From Afipia sp. Root123D2 (GTDB lineage: Bacteria > Pseudomonadota > Alphaproteobacteria > Rhizobiales > Xanthobacteraceae), in the NCBI RefSeq assembly GCF_001425835.1, contig NZ_LMDP01000002.1, positions 402,827 through 466,826 on the forward strand: a DNA stretch of 64,000 nt, read 5' to 3'. Both the position numbers and the translations under genes were made by a program. This document shows positions 43,014-53,353 of this stretch, in pieces. Each line of letters starts with the position of its first letter. The first letter of the stretch is position 1. A model generated the notes under the pieces. That model was not told where the DNA came from. It saw only the letters and a program-made list of their open reading frames with translations, and made no database searches.

Positions 43014-44615
43014 ATGGGCAGCACGAACGACCTGACACACGGGCTTGATGATATCGTCATCGTCGGTGGCGGACTGGCCGGGCTGTTCTGCGCGCTCAAG
43101 CTCGCCCCCTGCCCGGTGACGGTGATTTCAGCCGCGCCGCTCGGCGAAGGCGCATCGAGCGCCTGGGCGCAGGCCGGCATCGCTGCCGCAGTCGGCGAAG
43201 GCGATACCCCGGAATCCCACGCCGCCGACACCGTTGCTGTTGGTGGCGGCATTGTCGATGAGGCCGTCGCACTCGGCCTTGCCCGCGAAGCCGGCGCGCG
43301 CATCCACGACCTCTTGCAATACGGCGTGCCGTTCGATCGCGATCTCGAAGGCAAGCTCGCTGTCGGCCGCGAGGCCGCCCACTCGGCGCGGCGCATCGTG
43401 CATGTCCGTGGCGACATGGCGGGCAAGGCGATCATCGCAGCATTGACCGAAGCGGTCCGCCAAACGCCGTCGATCCGGGTGATCGAAGGTTACGTCGCAG
43501 AAACGCTTTTGACCGACCACGGCAGAGTCTCCGGCCTTCAGGTCCGCAATGCCGCTGACGCCACGGCGACGCCAGTGACCATCGCTGCACGCGCTGTCGT
43601 GCTGGCAACCGGTGGCATCGGGCATCTCTACGCGGTCACCACCAACCCACCGGAAGCCAGCGGCCTCGGCCTGGCGCTGGCGGCCCGCGCCGGTGCGATC
43701 GTCGCCGATCCGGAGTTCATCCAGTTTCACCCGACCGCGATCATGGTCGGCCGCGATCCCGCGCCACTCGCAACCGAGGCGCTGCGCGGCGAAGGTGTGA
43801 CGCTGATCAATGCAAAGGGCGAGCGCTTCATGCTCGCGCTGAACCCGCTTGCTGAACTTGCGCCGCGCGACATTGTCGCGCGCGGCGTGTTCGCCGAGAT
43901 CGCGGCGGGGCGCGGTGCATTCCTCGATGCCACAGCCGCTCTTGGTGCAAAGTTCGCCGAGAAATTTCCGACGGTCTATGCCAGTTGCCGCGCGGCCGGC
44001 ATCGATCCGGCGACGCAGCCGATCCCGGTGGCGCCAGCGGCGCACTACCACATGGGCGGCATCGCGGTGGATCCGCGCGGCCGCACCTCGATCGACGGTC
44101 TGTGGGCCGGTGGCGAGGTATCCTCGACCGGCGCACATGGCGCCAATCGCCTCGCCTCGAACTCGCTGCTCGAAGCCGTGGTCTATGCCGCTCGCATCGC
44201 CGAAGACATCAACGGCATAACGTCGGCCTCGCCAGCACCATCTATCGGTGAGCAGCCGGTGCCGCGCAATTACGCAATGCCGCCGCTGACCGAAGCCAAT
44301 CTGCGCAACATGATGAGCTCCCATGTCGGCGTGATCCGCGATGGCGAGCGTCTCGCGGAGGCGATCCGTTCATTCGCCAGCATCGAACAGAACACCGGCA
44401 ATATCGCCCTGCGCAACATGGCGACGACCGCCCTGCTGGTCGCCACGGCCGCATGGTCGCGGCAAGAAAGCCGTGGCGCGCACTACCGCTCCGACTATCC
44501 CGATGAAAACCCGTTGCTGGCAAAACGGACCATGACGACGCTGGCCGAAGCGCGTAAGATCGCGGCCGCGATATCCCAAGGCAAACCTGCCAACACACTC
44601 TCGTTAAGCGCATGA
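43014..44615 (+). CDS. nadB: L-aspartate oxidase
   Basis: 533 residues. FAD enzyme oxidising L-aspartate to iminoaspartate, the first step of de novo NAD synthesis. Seen: [12 protein letters not shown] (FAD), [62 protein letters not shown], and [44 protein letters not shown]. The 3' end overlaps nadC by four bases (ATGA). Confidence 0.96.
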   Translation: MGSTNDLTHGLDDIVIVGGGLAGLFCALKLAPCPVTVISAAPLGEGASSAWAQAGIAAAVGEGDTPESHAADTVAVGGGIVDEAVALGLAREAGARIHDLLQYGVPFDRDLEGKLAVGREAAHSARRIVHVRGDMAGKAIIAALTEAVRQTPSIRVIEGYVAETLLTDHGRVSGLQVRNAADATATPVTIAARAVVLATGGIGHLYAVTTNPPEASGLGLALAARAGAIVADPEFIQFHPTAIMVGRDPAPLATEALRGEGVTLINAKGERFMLALNPLAELAPRDIVARGVFAEIAAGRGAFLDATAALGAKFAEKFPTVYASCRAAGIDPATQPIPVAPAAHYHMGGIAVDPRGRTSIDGLWAGGEVSSTGAHGANRLASNSLLEAVVYAARIAEDINGITSASPAPSIGEQPVPRNYAMPPLTEANLRNMMSSHVGVIRDGERLAEAIRSFASIEQNTGNIALRNMATTALLVATAAWSRQESRGAHYRSDYPDENPLLAKRTMTTLAEARKIAAAISQGKPANTLSLSA

Positions 44616-45505
44616 CCGTGAACGATGTCACCGACCCCGCAGCATTGCTGCATCCGGAAGCCTTCCTGTCGCCGCTTGCGATCGACGATGCCGTCACCCG
44701 CGCGCTGGAGGAAGATCTCGGACGCGCCGGCGACGTGACGTCGGTTGCAACCATTCCGGTAGCCACGCACGCCCATGCCATTCTCATTGCCCGGCAGGCC
44801 GGCGTCATCGCCGGCCTGCCGCTCGCGGTTGCGACCTTCCGGCGGCTGTGCGCCGATATCAACATTCAGGCCCACGTCCATGACGGCAACTCCGTCGCCA
44901 AGGGCGTTCACGTCCTGACCATTTCGGGACCGGCGCGCGCCGTGCTTGCGGGCGAACGGACGGCGCTGAATTTCGTCGGACGTCTCTCGGGCATCGCAAC
45001 GCTGACGGCGGAATACGTCCGCCACACCGGCGTGACCAAGATGCGCATCTGCTGCACGCGCAAGACCACGCCGGGCCTGCGCGCACTGGAGAAATACGCA
45101 GTGCGCTGCGGTGGCGGCTTCAACCACCGTTTCGGCCTCGACGACGCGATCCTGATCAAGGACAACCACATCGCTGTCGCCGGCAGCATCAGACGCGTGC
45201 TGGAGCGTGCCCGCGCCCATGCCGGCCATCTGGTCAAGATCGAAATCGAAGTCGACACCCTCGATCAGTTACGCGAAGTGCTCGATACCGGCCTCGCCGA
45301 TGTGGTGATGCTCGACAACATGAGCGTGCCGATGCTGCGCGAAGCCGTGCAGATAAACAACAAGCGTGTGGTGCTGGAAGTCTCCGGCGGCGTCACGCTG
45401 GCATCGGTTGCCGATATTGCTCAAACCGGCGTCGACTACGCGTCGTCAGGGGCGCTGACTCACTCAGCACCGAATTTCGATGTCGCGCTCGACATCGATG
45501 CATGA
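44612..45505 (+). CDS. nadC: Nicotinate-nucleotide pyrophosphorylase (carboxylating)
   Basis: 297 residues. Converts quinolinate and PRPP to nicotinate mononucleotide and CO2. Typical: [88 protein letters not shown]. Overlaps nadB (ATGA), completing nadABC. Confidence 0.96.
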   Translation: MTVNDVTDPAALLHPEAFLSPLAIDDAVTRALEEDLGRAGDVTSVATIPVATHAHAILIARQAGVIAGLPLAVATFRRLCADINIQAHVHDGNSVAKGVHVLTISGPARAVLAGERTALNFVGRLSGIATLTAEYVRHTGVTKMRICCTRKTTPGLRALEKYAVRCGGGFNHRFGLDDAILIKDNHIAVAGSIRRVLERARAHAGHLVKIEIEVDTLDQLREVLDTGLADVVMLDNMSVPMLREAVQINNKRVVLEVSGGVTLASVADIAQTGVDYASSGALTHSAPNFDVALDIDA

Positions 45506-45515
45506 CGAATCGTCA

Positions 45516-45632
45516 TTGCCGGGCATGGCCGTTCAAAGGACGGCGTCGCTTCCGCTCGCCGATGACCGGCATCCATCCTCTAAAATATCGTTGGACCGAT
45601 GGATGCGCGGGTCCAGCCCGCGCATGATCCGG
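45516..45632. repeat. Interspersed palindromic repeats after nadC
   Basis: ATTGCCGGGCATGGCC...GATGACCGGCAT (45516-45569) and GGATGCGCGGGTCCAGCCCG (45600-45619) continuing to CGCATGATCC. The second is the inverted match of 1861-1892. No gene. Lies between the convergent nadC and SleB-type genes and may serve as transcript ends. Confidence 0.65.
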
Positions 45633-45653
45633 CGAGAACAGTGAGTGTCGCCG

Positions 45654-47057
45654 CTACGGTTTCTCGCTCGCCAATTCCCTGGAGATTTCAGCCGTTTGCG
45701 CCGGGGTTCCCCATTTCGGCGCGTCGCTTCCGTCGCCCCATGCGCGCGGGCGATAGAACGTATGGACGCCGAACCTGTACATCTTCTTCATCTCGTGAAC
45801 CCACGACGGATGCACCCAGTACGCGTGATAATGCGTCGACTTGCCGACTTCCGGCAGCCACAACCGCCCGTCGAGCGAGGCTTTCGCAATCTTCTTCGCC
45901 CGCTCCCACATGTCCGGTTCCTTGACGACGTCGCGGATGCCATCGCAGGCGAAAGTGAATTGGCAGGCAAGATGGCGATGCGAGTTCTGGTAGACCACGC
46001 CGCAGACCGTCGTCGGATAGTAACCCGAGAATGCACGGTTCAGCACGACCTGAGCGACCGCGATCTGGCCACGTACGGCTTCGCCACGCGCTTCGAAATA
46101 GACTGCCTCACTCAGACACTTCTCGGCCTTCGCCCGTGACTTTTCGTTGAGTTTCAGGCGCTCGGCGGGTGTCTGCATCTGTCCCGTCACCTCGCCCTTG
46201 CCAGCGACGGTTTCACCGCCTGCCGACTCCGCGGGAGCGGGAGCGACAGGAACGGTCGCGGACTGCTTCATGTCCGGATCAGCCCCGGGCACGACGATGA
46301 TCGGCTCCTGCCCCGGCTGCCAGCGCTCAAGGGACTCGCTCGACACGCCGAGCGATGAACTGCCGAAGAACAGGCTCGACGTCTTGACCGAGAACGGGTC
46401 GCGCGGCGTTTCAGCGATCGGCTCCACCGCCGGATTGGGCGTCGCATGAAGCGCGGCAAGTGCGGTCTCATCGAGCGCACCGCCGGCGGTGGCCTTGGCG
46501 TCGGTGGCGGCATCGTATTGCGGCAGACGCGGCGAGCTTAGCGCGGCCTGCAGTTCCTCATCGAGCGGCGCCGCCTCTGCGGTCTTCGCACCCTTCACCG
46601 ATCCATTGTCATTCGCGGGAAGGGTTTCATCGGTGGGCGCTGCAGCCTCCGGCTGCTCAGGTTCCGGCACATGAACCGGAAGCCGATCACCCTTCAGGGT
46701 CCGGACCACGCTCGGAAAATCGGAAGCCTGCAGCGGTCGCACCGGCTGGCCCAGCGGATTGCGATCGAAGGAGCTCATGACGCCGCCGGCGCCGCCGAGG
46801 CTGGCCAGACGATACGACGCGGTACGCGGAACATCGGTGCCGATCGGCCGCACGAAATTGAACGATGCGACCTGGATCGACCGGCGAGCTGACGCGAAAA
46901 CGTATTGCTGCCAGCGCTCGGTAACGCCCGGCTGATGTGCCAGCAAGGCGGCGAGATCCTGATAGCCGATTTCCGTCGGGGTCACTGTCAGAAGACAGAG
47001 AACAAAACCGAAGGGCGCGAACCGCGCGCCCTTCGGCCCGTTACGCAACATCGTCAT
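45654..47057 (-). CDS. Cell wall hydrolase (SleB/Hydrolase_2 type), membrane-anchored
   Basis: 467 residues from ATG 47057 (GTG 47069 also possible). N-terminal hydrophobic segment FAPFGFVLCLLTVTP. A long disordered Pro/Glu/Ala-rich middle (about 60-320). The C-terminal hydrolase domain begins SRAKAEKCLSEAVYFEARGE (catalytic Glu in YFEARGE), then GQIAVAQVVLNRAFSGYYPTTVCGVVYQN, CQFTFACDG, and THYHAYWVHPSWV. It is the peptidoglycan lytic transglycosylase fold of SleB. The substrate is probably peptidoglycan. Named sleB in spore formers, but sporulation is not implied here. Confidence 0.9.
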   Translation of the reverse strand: MTMLRNGPKGARFAPFGFVLCLLTVTPTEIGYQDLAALLAHQPGVTERWQQYVFASARRSIQVASFNFVRPIGTDVPRTASYRLASLGGAGGVMSSFDRNPLGQPVRPLQASDFPSVVRTLKGDRLPVHVPEPEQPEAAAPTDETLPANDNGSVKGAKTAEAAPLDEELQAALSSPRLPQYDAATDAKATAGGALDETALAALHATPNPAVEPIAETPRDPFSVKTSSLFFGSSSLGVSSESLERWQPGQEPIIVVPGADPDMKQSATVPVAPAPAESAGGETVAGKGEVTGQMQTPAERLKLNEKSRAKAEKCLSEAVYFEARGEAVRGQIAVAQVVLNRAFSGYYPTTVCGVVYQNSHRHLACQFTFACDGIRDVVKEPDMWERAKKIAKASLDGRLWLPEVGKSTHYHAYWVHPSWVHEMKKMYRFGVHTFYRPRAWGDGSDAPKWGTPAQTAEISRELASEKP

Positions 47058-47354
47058 CGATACGCTCACGCAACACTACACACACACGCGATCGTCCCGC
47101 ACTGTCCGTGCAATTCGATCAATTTCGTTGGTATCTAATTAAAGTTGCCGCGGGGTTAATTGGCGATGCACGCGTGTCACACGCAACCAGGCACGCAAGC
47201 ACCAGCGATCACATCGAAAGCGTTGGTAAACCGCGCCTTCCACAAGGTGGTAAACAGCGCGTCAACAAAATTAGTGAATCGTGGAATGGCGGATTCCCGC
47301 GTTTGCAGATGCTGTTTGCTGTCTGCAGGCCGGTTCCAGCTATCGCCCCGACGC
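47058..47354. other. Intergenic region, no gene
   Basis: About 300 bases between the SleB-type gene start and the ppdK terminator hairpin. It contains promoter space for the SleB-type gene. No coding sequence or other strong structure was found. Confidence 0.45.
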
Positions 47355-47392
47355 TAAAAAGCATCATGCCCGGACAAGTCCGGGCATGATGC
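47355..47392 (-). terminator. ppdK terminator built on an interspersed palindrome
   Basis: GCATCATGCCCGGA-CAAG-TCCGGGCATGATGC (47361-47392) is a perfect 14-bp stem. On the minus strand it is followed by TTTTTAG (47360-47354), so it fits an intrinsic terminator 22 bases after the ppdK stop at 47415. The stem belongs to the same palindrome family seen elsewhere in the window. Confidence 0.75.
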
Positions 47393-47414
47393 AGCGTAGT
47401 GTGTCTGGATCGGT

Positions 47415-50300
47415 CTATGCCTGGCTTGCGACCGTCTTGCCGAGAGCGGCTTGCGCGGCAGCCAGACGCGCGATCGGCACGCGATAGGGCGAGCACGACA
47501 CATAGTCCAGTCCAACCTCATGGCAGAACGCGATCGACGACGGATCGCCCCCATGTTCGCCGCAGATGCCCATCTTGAGGCCGGGACGCACCTTGCGTCC
47601 GCGTTGCACGCCGATCTTCACCAGTTCGCCGACACCGTCACGATCGACCGAAACGAATGGATCGACCTCGAGAATGCCGCGCGACATATAGGTGCCGAGG
47701 AAGCTCGCGGCGTCATCGCGGCTGATGCCGAACGCGGTCTGCGTCAGATCGTTGGTCCCGAACGAGAAGAACTCGGCGGTCTTCGCGATATCGCCCGCCA
47801 TCAGACAGGCGCGCGGCAGTTCGATCATGGTGCCGACCTGATAGTTCAGCTTGGCACCGGTCTCGCGCATCACCGCCTGCGCGGTGGCATCGATGCGGCC
47901 GCGCACTAGGTCGAACTCGGCGCGGGTTGCGATCAGCGGCACCATCACCTCGAGGCCGACCTGCTTGCCGGTCCGTTTGCCGGCCTCAACCGCGGCCTCG
48001 AACAACGCACGCGCCTGCATCTCGCTGATCTCGGGATAAGCGATGGCGAGGCGGCAGCCGCGGAAACCGAGCATCGGGTTGAATTCGGACAATTCACGCA
48101 CCCGGTCAGTGAGGCGGCGCGGATCGGCGTTCATGACGCGCGCAACTTCCTCGATCTCGGCCTGCGAATGCGGCAGGAATTCATGCAGCGGCGGATCGAG
48201 CAGGCGGATCGTGACGGGAAGGCCCTTCATGATCTCAAACAGCTCGACGAAGTCGGCGCGTTGCATCGGCAGCAGTTTCGCCAGCGCCGCGCGGCGGGAC
48301 TGTTCGTCCTCGGCGAGGATCATCTCGCGCACCGTGCGGATGCGGGTTTCCTCGAAGAACATGTGCTCGGTGCGGCAAAGGCCGATGCCTTCGGTGCCGA
48401 ACTTGATCGCGGTGCGCGCATCCGCCGGTGTATCGGCATTGGTGCGCACCTTGAGCTTGCGCACCTGATCGGCCCAGCCCATCAGCGTGCCGAACTCGCC
48501 GGACAGCTCCGGCTCGATCATCGGCATCCGGCCGGCCAGAACCTGACCCATGGCGCCGTCGATGGTGATGATGTCGCCGCTCTTGAAGGTGCGGTCGCCG
48601 ACCGTCATGGTGCCGCGCCCGTAATCGACGCGAACCGCGCCGCAGCCTGACACGCAGGGCTTGCCCATGCCGCGCGCAACCACCGCCGCGTGAGAGGTCA
48701 TGCCACCGCGCGTGGTGAGAATGCCCTCAGCCGCGTGCATGCCGTGAATATCTTCCGGCGACGTCTCGACGCGGACCAGAATAACCTTGCGGCCGTCGGC
48801 CTGAAGCTTGGCGGCCTCGTCGGACGAGAACACGATCTCGCCGGCGGCGGCACCGGGTGACGCCGGCAGGCCGGTGGCGATGACATCGCGCTTGGCGACC
48901 GGATCGATGGTCGGATGCAGAAGCTGGTCGAGCGACGCGGGATCGATCCGCATCACAGCATCCTTTTTCGAGATCACGCCTTCATTGGCGAGTTCGACCG
49001 CGATCCGCAGCGCAGCCTTTGCAGTGCGCTTGCCGTTGCGGGTCTGCAGCATCCACAGCTTGCCCTGCTCCACCGTGAATTCCATGTCCTGCATGTCGCG
49101 GTAGTGCTTTTCGAGCAGCGTGTAGATGCGCGTCAATTCCTTGAAGGCATCCGGCATCGCCGATTCCATCGACGCCTTGTCGGAGCCGGATTCCTTGCGC
49201 GCCGCTTCGGTGATGTCCTGCGGCGTGCGGATGCCGGCGACGACGTCCTCGCCCTGGGCGTTGATCAGGAATTCGCCGTAGAGACGCTTCTCGCCGGTCG
49301 AGGGATTGCGGGTGAACGCAACGCCGGTCGCCGAGGTGTCGCCCATGTTTCCGAAGACCATGGACTGAACGTTGACGGCCGTGCCCCACGATTCCGGAAT
49401 GTCGTGCAGGCGGCGATAGGTCACCGCGCGCGCCGTCATCCACGAGCCGAACACTGCGCCGATCGCGCCCCACAGCTGATCGTGCGGATCCTGCGGGAAG
49501 TCCTTGCCGGTTTCCCGCGCCACCGCATCCTTGTACCGGCCGACGACATCGACCCAATCGTCGGCCGTCATGTCGGTATCGAGCGAGTAGCCCTTGCCGT
49601 CCTTGTAGGTATCGAGGATGTCCTCGAAGTGATGATGCTCGAAGCCGAGCACGACATCCGAGTACATCGTGATGAATCGGCGATAGCTGTCATAGGCGAA
49701 GCGGCGGTCGCCTGAGAGCGCGGCGAGCGCCTCCACCGTGGTATCGTTGAGGCCGAGGTTGAGAACGGTATCCATCATGCCCGGCATCGAGGCACGGGCA
49801 CCGGAGCGCACCGAAACCAGCAGCGGGTTTTTTGAGTCGCCGAACCGCTTGCCTGCGATCTTGCCGACATAGTCCAGCGCCTTTTCGACCTGAGCCTTGA
49901 GGTCTTTCGGGTAGGTCTTGTTGTTGTCGTAAAAGTAGGTGCAGACCGAGGCTGGGATCGTGAAGCCGGGAGGCACCGGCAGACCGAGATTGGCCATCTC
50001 GGCGAGGTTCGCGCCCTTGCCGCCGAGCATGTTGCGCATGTCGGCCTTACCTTCGGCCTTGCCATCACCGAAAGTGAAGACCCACTTACCAGCCTTCGGC
50101 GCTGACGTCGCCGCGTTCTTGACCGGCTTTCTGGCGGCCACCTTGGCGGGGGCCTTCACCGGACGCTGGGCCGGGCGCTTGATCGGCTTCTTGGCGGCGA
50201 CCTTCGCGACCACCTTTCGCGCCGATGTGGCGCGTGCCGGCTTGGCTGAAGATTTGGATTTTGCGGGGGATTTCCGGGACTTCGATGCAGCTTTGGCCAT
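47415..50300 (-). CDS. ppdK: Pyruvate, phosphate dikinase with basic N-terminal tail
   Basis: 961 residues from ATG 50300. Converts pyruvate, ATP and Pi to PEP, AMP and PPi, reversibly. The core starts about 72 (WVFTFGDGKAEGK...GGKGANLAEM, nucleotide-binding domain), the phosphohistidine domain has GGMTSHAAVVARGMGKPCVSG (His), and the C-terminal PEP domain has EGIGLCRTEHMFFE and GICGEHGGDP (Cys). The unusual part is residues 2-71: a Lys/Ala/Pro-rich tail (SRKSPAKSKSSAKPARATSA, then RPAQRPVKAPAKVAARKPVK), like a histone H1-type tail, absent from typical PPDK. Start ATG near GGAAGCC. Confidence 0.95.
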   Translation of the reverse strand: MAKAASKSRKSPAKSKSSAKPARATSARKVVAKVAAKKPIKRPAQRPVKAPAKVAARKPVKNAATSAPKAGKWVFTFGDGKAEGKADMRNMLGGKGANLAEMANLGLPVPPGFTIPASVCTYFYDNNKTYPKDLKAQVEKALDYVGKIAGKRFGDSKNPLLVSVRSGARASMPGMMDTVLNLGLNDTTVEALAALSGDRRFAYDSYRRFITMYSDVVLGFEHHHFEDILDTYKDGKGYSLDTDMTADDWVDVVGRYKDAVARETGKDFPQDPHDQLWGAIGAVFGSWMTARAVTYRRLHDIPESWGTAVNVQSMVFGNMGDTSATGVAFTRNPSTGEKRLYGEFLINAQGEDVVAGIRTPQDITEAARKESGSDKASMESAMPDAFKELTRIYTLLEKHYRDMQDMEFTVEQGKLWMLQTRNGKRTAKAALRIAVELANEGVISKKDAVMRIDPASLDQLLHPTIDPVAKRDVIATGLPASPGAAAGEIVFSSDEAAKLQADGRKVILVRVETSPEDIHGMHAAEGILTTRGGMTSHAAVVARGMGKPCVSGCGAVRVDYGRGTMTVGDRTFKSGDIITIDGAMGQVLAGRMPMIEPELSGEFGTLMGWADQVRKLKVRTNADTPADARTAIKFGTEGIGLCRTEHMFFEETRIRTVREMILAEDEQSRRAALAKLLPMQRADFVELFEIMKGLPVTIRLLDPPLHEFLPHSQAEIEEVARVMNADPRRLTDRVRELSEFNPMLGFRGCRLAIAYPEISEMQARALFEAAVEAGKRTGKQVGLEVMVPLIATRAEFDLVRGRIDATAQAVMRETGAKLNYQVGTMIELPRACLMAGDIAKTAEFFSFGTNDLTQTAFGISRDDAASFLGTYMSRGILEVDPFVSVDRDGVGELVKIGVQRGRKVRPGLKMGICGEHGGDPSSIAFCHEVGLDYVSCSPYRVPIARLAAAQAALGKTVASQA

Positions 50301-50417
50301 GGCTTCCAGTCGTGGGCGTGAGGAAAACGGCAGGCGGGTTACACCACGGATGGACGCCCCCACGCAAGTGACGCAAGGGCCGATTCTCGCTCTGCAGAAG
50401 AAGTTTTCGGGCTGGTT

Positions 50418-50561
50418 CTACTTGATAATTCCAAGGCCGATGATGCCGATGAAAATAAGGTAGATCGCCACAATGAAATTCAGCAGCCGCGGCATGACGA
50501 GAATGAGGATGCCGGCGATCAGGGCAACGATCGGCTGAATGTGAGCCATGCTGACGGTCAT
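50418..50561 (-). CDS. DUF3096-type small membrane protein
   Basis: 47 residues, too small for most ORF callers: MTVSMAHIQPIVALIAGILI, then LVMPRLLNFIVAIYLIFIGI, then IGLGIIK. Two hydrophobic helices separated by MPRLLN match the DUF3096 family of tiny inner-membrane proteins. A ribosome-binding site GGAG lies about eight bases upstream of ATG 50561. It is divergent from the DUF1236 gene; both may be stress-related. Function is unknown. Confidence 0.8.
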   Translation of the reverse strand: MTVSMAHIQPIVALIAGILILVMPRLLNFIVAIYLIFIGIIGLGIIK

Positions 50562-50806
50562 GAAGGTCTCCGAAAAAATCTGGCGGAATGGTGAGATTGG
50601 AACGAATCGCGAGGCGAAAGTTTGGCTGCGCTAGTTTCGTCGATAGCAGATGTTTTGGACAGTGGATTGGTTCCGCCGCTGCGAAAATGCCCCAATGAAA
50701 CCACGTGCGCGGCAGGAACGACGCCGCGCATCGTGAATTGTTACAGCCTGTTCATCGGCGCGTGCCGGCGACGCTCGTTGATCACGCTCATCACCAGGAG
50801 ATGACC

Positions 50807-51169
50807 ATGCGTAACACACTTCTCGCAGCTGCCTTGTTGGCTGGCGCCACGGTGCTTCCTTTTGCCGCTCATGCACAGGAGCGCATCATTGTGCAGGAAA
50901 GCACCACCACGGGCATGGCTCATGAGCCGATCGTGGGCATCGCAGAGGATTTGCAGCCGCGCTTCCGCGAATACGTCGTGCAGGAGAATGTTCCCGACTA
51001 CACCGTGCAGGAACGCGTGGTGGTCGGCGCGACGCTGCCTGAAACCGGCGTAATTTATTACGACGTGCCGCAACGGTTCGGCGCGAACCGCTATCGCTAT
51101 ACCCGCGTGAACGGCGAATATCTGGTGGTCGAGCCGCGAACACGGCGCGTGGTGCAGGTCATCGATTAA
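50807..51169 (+). CDS. DUF1236 secreted protein
   Basis: 120 residues from ATG 50807; AGGAG at 50796-50800 is spaced 6 bases from it, whereas ATG 50801 would directly abut. Signal peptide LLAAALLAGATVLPFAAHAQ. The mature part contains VPDYTVQERVVVGATLPETGVIYYDVPQRFG...YRYTRVNGEYLVVEPRTRRVVQVID, the DUF1236 repeat-like pattern common in Bradyrhizobium. Periplasmic, function unknown. A terminator follows. Confidence 0.88.
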   Translation: MRNTLLAAALLAGATVLPFAAHAQERIIVQESTTTGMAHEPIVGIAEDLQPRFREYVVQENVPDYTVQERVVVGATLPETGVIYYDVPQRFGANRYRYTRVNGEYLVVEPRTRRVVQVID

Positions 51170-51230
51170 CACCCATAGCCGAGCAGGTTGCGGGAGGTCC
51201 CTCACCCGCGCGTACCTGAAGCGGCAAGTA

Positions 51231-51267
51231 GCCCCGTCCGGGTTCATACCCGGGCGGGGACTTTTAT
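51231..51267 (+). terminator. Intrinsic terminator after DUF1236 gene
   Basis: CCCCGTCCGGGT-TCAT-ACCCGGGCGGGG forms a stable stem with one mismatch, followed by ACTTTTATT. It lies 60 bases after the DUF1236 stop and just before the convergent glyS stop. Confidence 0.85.
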
Positions 51268-51274
51268 TGCGGTA

Positions 51275-53350
51275 TCAGTCTTGAATTTTCGAGAAGTCCG
51301 CGACTGCGCGGGTCGCCGCGCGGATTTCGTTCAGCAGCTTGAGGCGGTTTTCGCGAACCTTGGCATCGTCGTCGTTGACCTTCACCTTGTCGAAGAAGGC
51401 ATCGACCGCCGGGCGCAACTTCGCCATCGCGCTCATCGCGGCAGCGAAATCCTCCTTGGCAACAGCAGTTTCCGCCTCGCCCTTCACCTGATCAATCGCG
51501 GTAGCAAGCGCCTTCTCTTCGTCGAGCCGATAGAGCGCGGCATCCGGCGCGCCATCGAACTTGCGCTTATCCTTCTTCTCTTCGATGGCGAGGATGTTGG
51601 ACGCACGTTTGGTGCCCGCCAGCAGGTTCTTGCCGTTATCGGTGTCGAGGAATTTGCCGAGCGCCTCAACACGACGCACGACCATCAGCAGATCGTCCTG
51701 ACCTTCGAGAGCGAAAACCGCATCGACCAGGTCGTGGCGCGCGCCTTGGTCACGGAGCTGGACCTTCAAGCGGTCTGCGAAGAAGGAAAGGAGGTCATTG
51801 CCATTGTTGAGTTTCGCAGCCTTGGCAAAGGCTTGGAGTAACCGTAGGCGAATCCCGTTATCTACAAGGAGCCTGATCACACCCAACGCCGCTCGCCGCA
51901 AAGCAAACGGGTCCTTCGATCCCGTCGGCTTCTCATCGATGGCCCAAAAGCCAGTGAGAATGTCGATCTTGTCGGCCAGCGCCACCGCAATGCTCACCGG
52001 ATCGGTCGGCACGCGATCGTTCGGCCCCTGCGGCTTGTAGTGATCCTCAATAGCGGCAGCGACGCTGGCATCTTCGCCCTGCGCCAGCGCGTAGTACTTG
52101 CCCATCAGGCCCTGCACTTCGGGGAATTCACCGACGACTTCGGTCAGCAGATCGACCTTTGCGAGGCGCGCGGCACACTTGGTCTTCTCGACATCGGCGC
52201 CGACCAGCGGCGCAAGCTCCGCCGCCAGCCGCTCGATACGCGCGATGCGCTCGGCCTGGGTGCCCAGCTTTTCGTGAAACACGATCTGCTCGAACTTCGG
52301 CAAGCGGTCTTCGAGCTTTGTCTTGAGATCGGTCTCATAAAAGAATTTGGCGTCCGACAACCGCGCGCGGATCACACGCTCGTTGCCGGCGACGATGGCC
52401 TTGCCGCCGTCGCTGGCTTCGATGTTCGCTGTCAGAATGAATTTGTTGGCGAGCTTGCCCGTCTTGGGATCGCGCACCACAAAACATTTCTGGTTGTTGC
52501 GAATGGTGGCGCGGATCACCTCGCCGGGAATCGACAGGAAGTCCTCGTCGAACGACCCCATCAGCACCACCGGCCATTCGACCAGCCCCGAGACTTCGTC
52601 GAGCAGCACCTGATCCTCGACCAGTTCGAACCCTTGCGCAAAGGCAAGATTCTTCGCCTCGGCCAGAATGATATCCCTGCGGCGCTGCGGATCGAGCACG
52701 ACCTTCGCGGCTTCCAGCTTCGCCTCGTAATCCTCGAACCGGCGCACGCTGAATTCGGCCGGCGCCATGAAACGATGACCGCGCGTCATCTGCCCGGCCT
52801 CGATGCCGGCGACATCGAACTTCACCACATCCGTCTCTTCGGTCTCGAGACCGAACGTCGCGACGATCGAATGCAGCGGACGCACCCAGGTCAGCGCACC
52901 GGGCTTCGCCGAGCGCTCGCCCCAGCGCATCTGCTTCGGCCACGGGAAAGTGCGAATGATGACGGGAAGAATTTCCGCGATCACGTCGATGGCGGCGCGG
53001 CCCGGCTTCTCCATCAGCGCGACATAGAAGTCGCCCTTCTTCGGATCGCGCTGGATCGTCGCCTCGTCGAGCGATTTCAGTCCGGTCGCTTTCAGGAAGC
53101 CCTGCACGGCGGCATCGGGGCCGCCGACGCGCGGGCCCTTGCGCTCTTCCTTCAGGTCCGGTTGACGCGCAGGAATGCCGTGAACGGTCAAGGCGAGACG
53201 ACGCGGCGTGACAAACGCCTTCGCGCCTTCATAGACGAGGCCTTCGGCGACCAGCTTGTCGGTGACCAGCTTGCGCAGATCGTCCGCCGCCTTCGCCTGC
53301 ATGCGCGCGGGAATTTCCTCGGAGAACAGTTCGAGCAGAAGATCAGGCAT
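51275..53350 (-). CDS. glyS: Glycyl-tRNA synthetase beta subunit
   Basis: 691 residues. [21 protein letters not shown] is the standard start; [36 protein letters not shown], and [38 protein letters not shown] are typical, with the C-terminal anticodon-binding DALR-like region from about 560 ([26 protein letters not shown]). With GlyQ it forms the alpha2beta2 glycyl-tRNA synthetase. glyQ lies directly upstream with a three-base gap. Confidence 0.96.
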   Translation of the reverse strand: MPDLLLELFSEEIPARMQAKAADDLRKLVTDKLVAEGLVYEGAKAFVTPRRLALTVHGIPARQPDLKEERKGPRVGGPDAAVQGFLKATGLKSLDEATIQRDPKKGDFYVALMEKPGRAAIDVIAEILPVIIRTFPWPKQMRWGERSAKPGALTWVRPLHSIVATFGLETEETDVVKFDVAGIEAGQMTRGHRFMAPAEFSVRRFEDYEAKLEAAKVVLDPQRRRDIILAEAKNLAFAQGFELVEDQVLLDEVSGLVEWPVVLMGSFDEDFLSIPGEVIRATIRNNQKCFVVRDPKTGKLANKFILTANIEASDGGKAIVAGNERVIRARLSDAKFFYETDLKTKLEDRLPKFEQIVFHEKLGTQAERIARIERLAAELAPLVGADVEKTKCAARLAKVDLLTEVVGEFPEVQGLMGKYYALAQGEDASVAAAIEDHYKPQGPNDRVPTDPVSIAVALADKIDILTGFWAIDEKPTGSKDPFALRRAALGVIRLLVDNGIRLRLLQAFAKAAKLNNGNDLLSFFADRLKVQLRDQGARHDLVDAVFALEGQDDLLMVVRRVEALGKFLDTDNGKNLLAGTKRASNILAIEEKKDKRKFDGAPDAALYRLDEEKALATAIDQVKGEAETAVAKEDFAAAMSAMAKLRPAVDAFFDKVKVNDDDAKVRENRLKLLNEIRAATRAVADFSKIQD

Positions 53351-53353
53351 CGC

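Noticed and set aside
45600..45905. Plus-strand frames across the SleB-type gene end
   Set aside because: Antisense to the conserved hydrolase domain; nothing supports them.
50598..50617. GGAAC...AGTT promoter before the DUF1236 gene
   Set aside because: The spacer would be 15 bases, one short of the accepted 16-17, so I did not call it an EcfG promoter.
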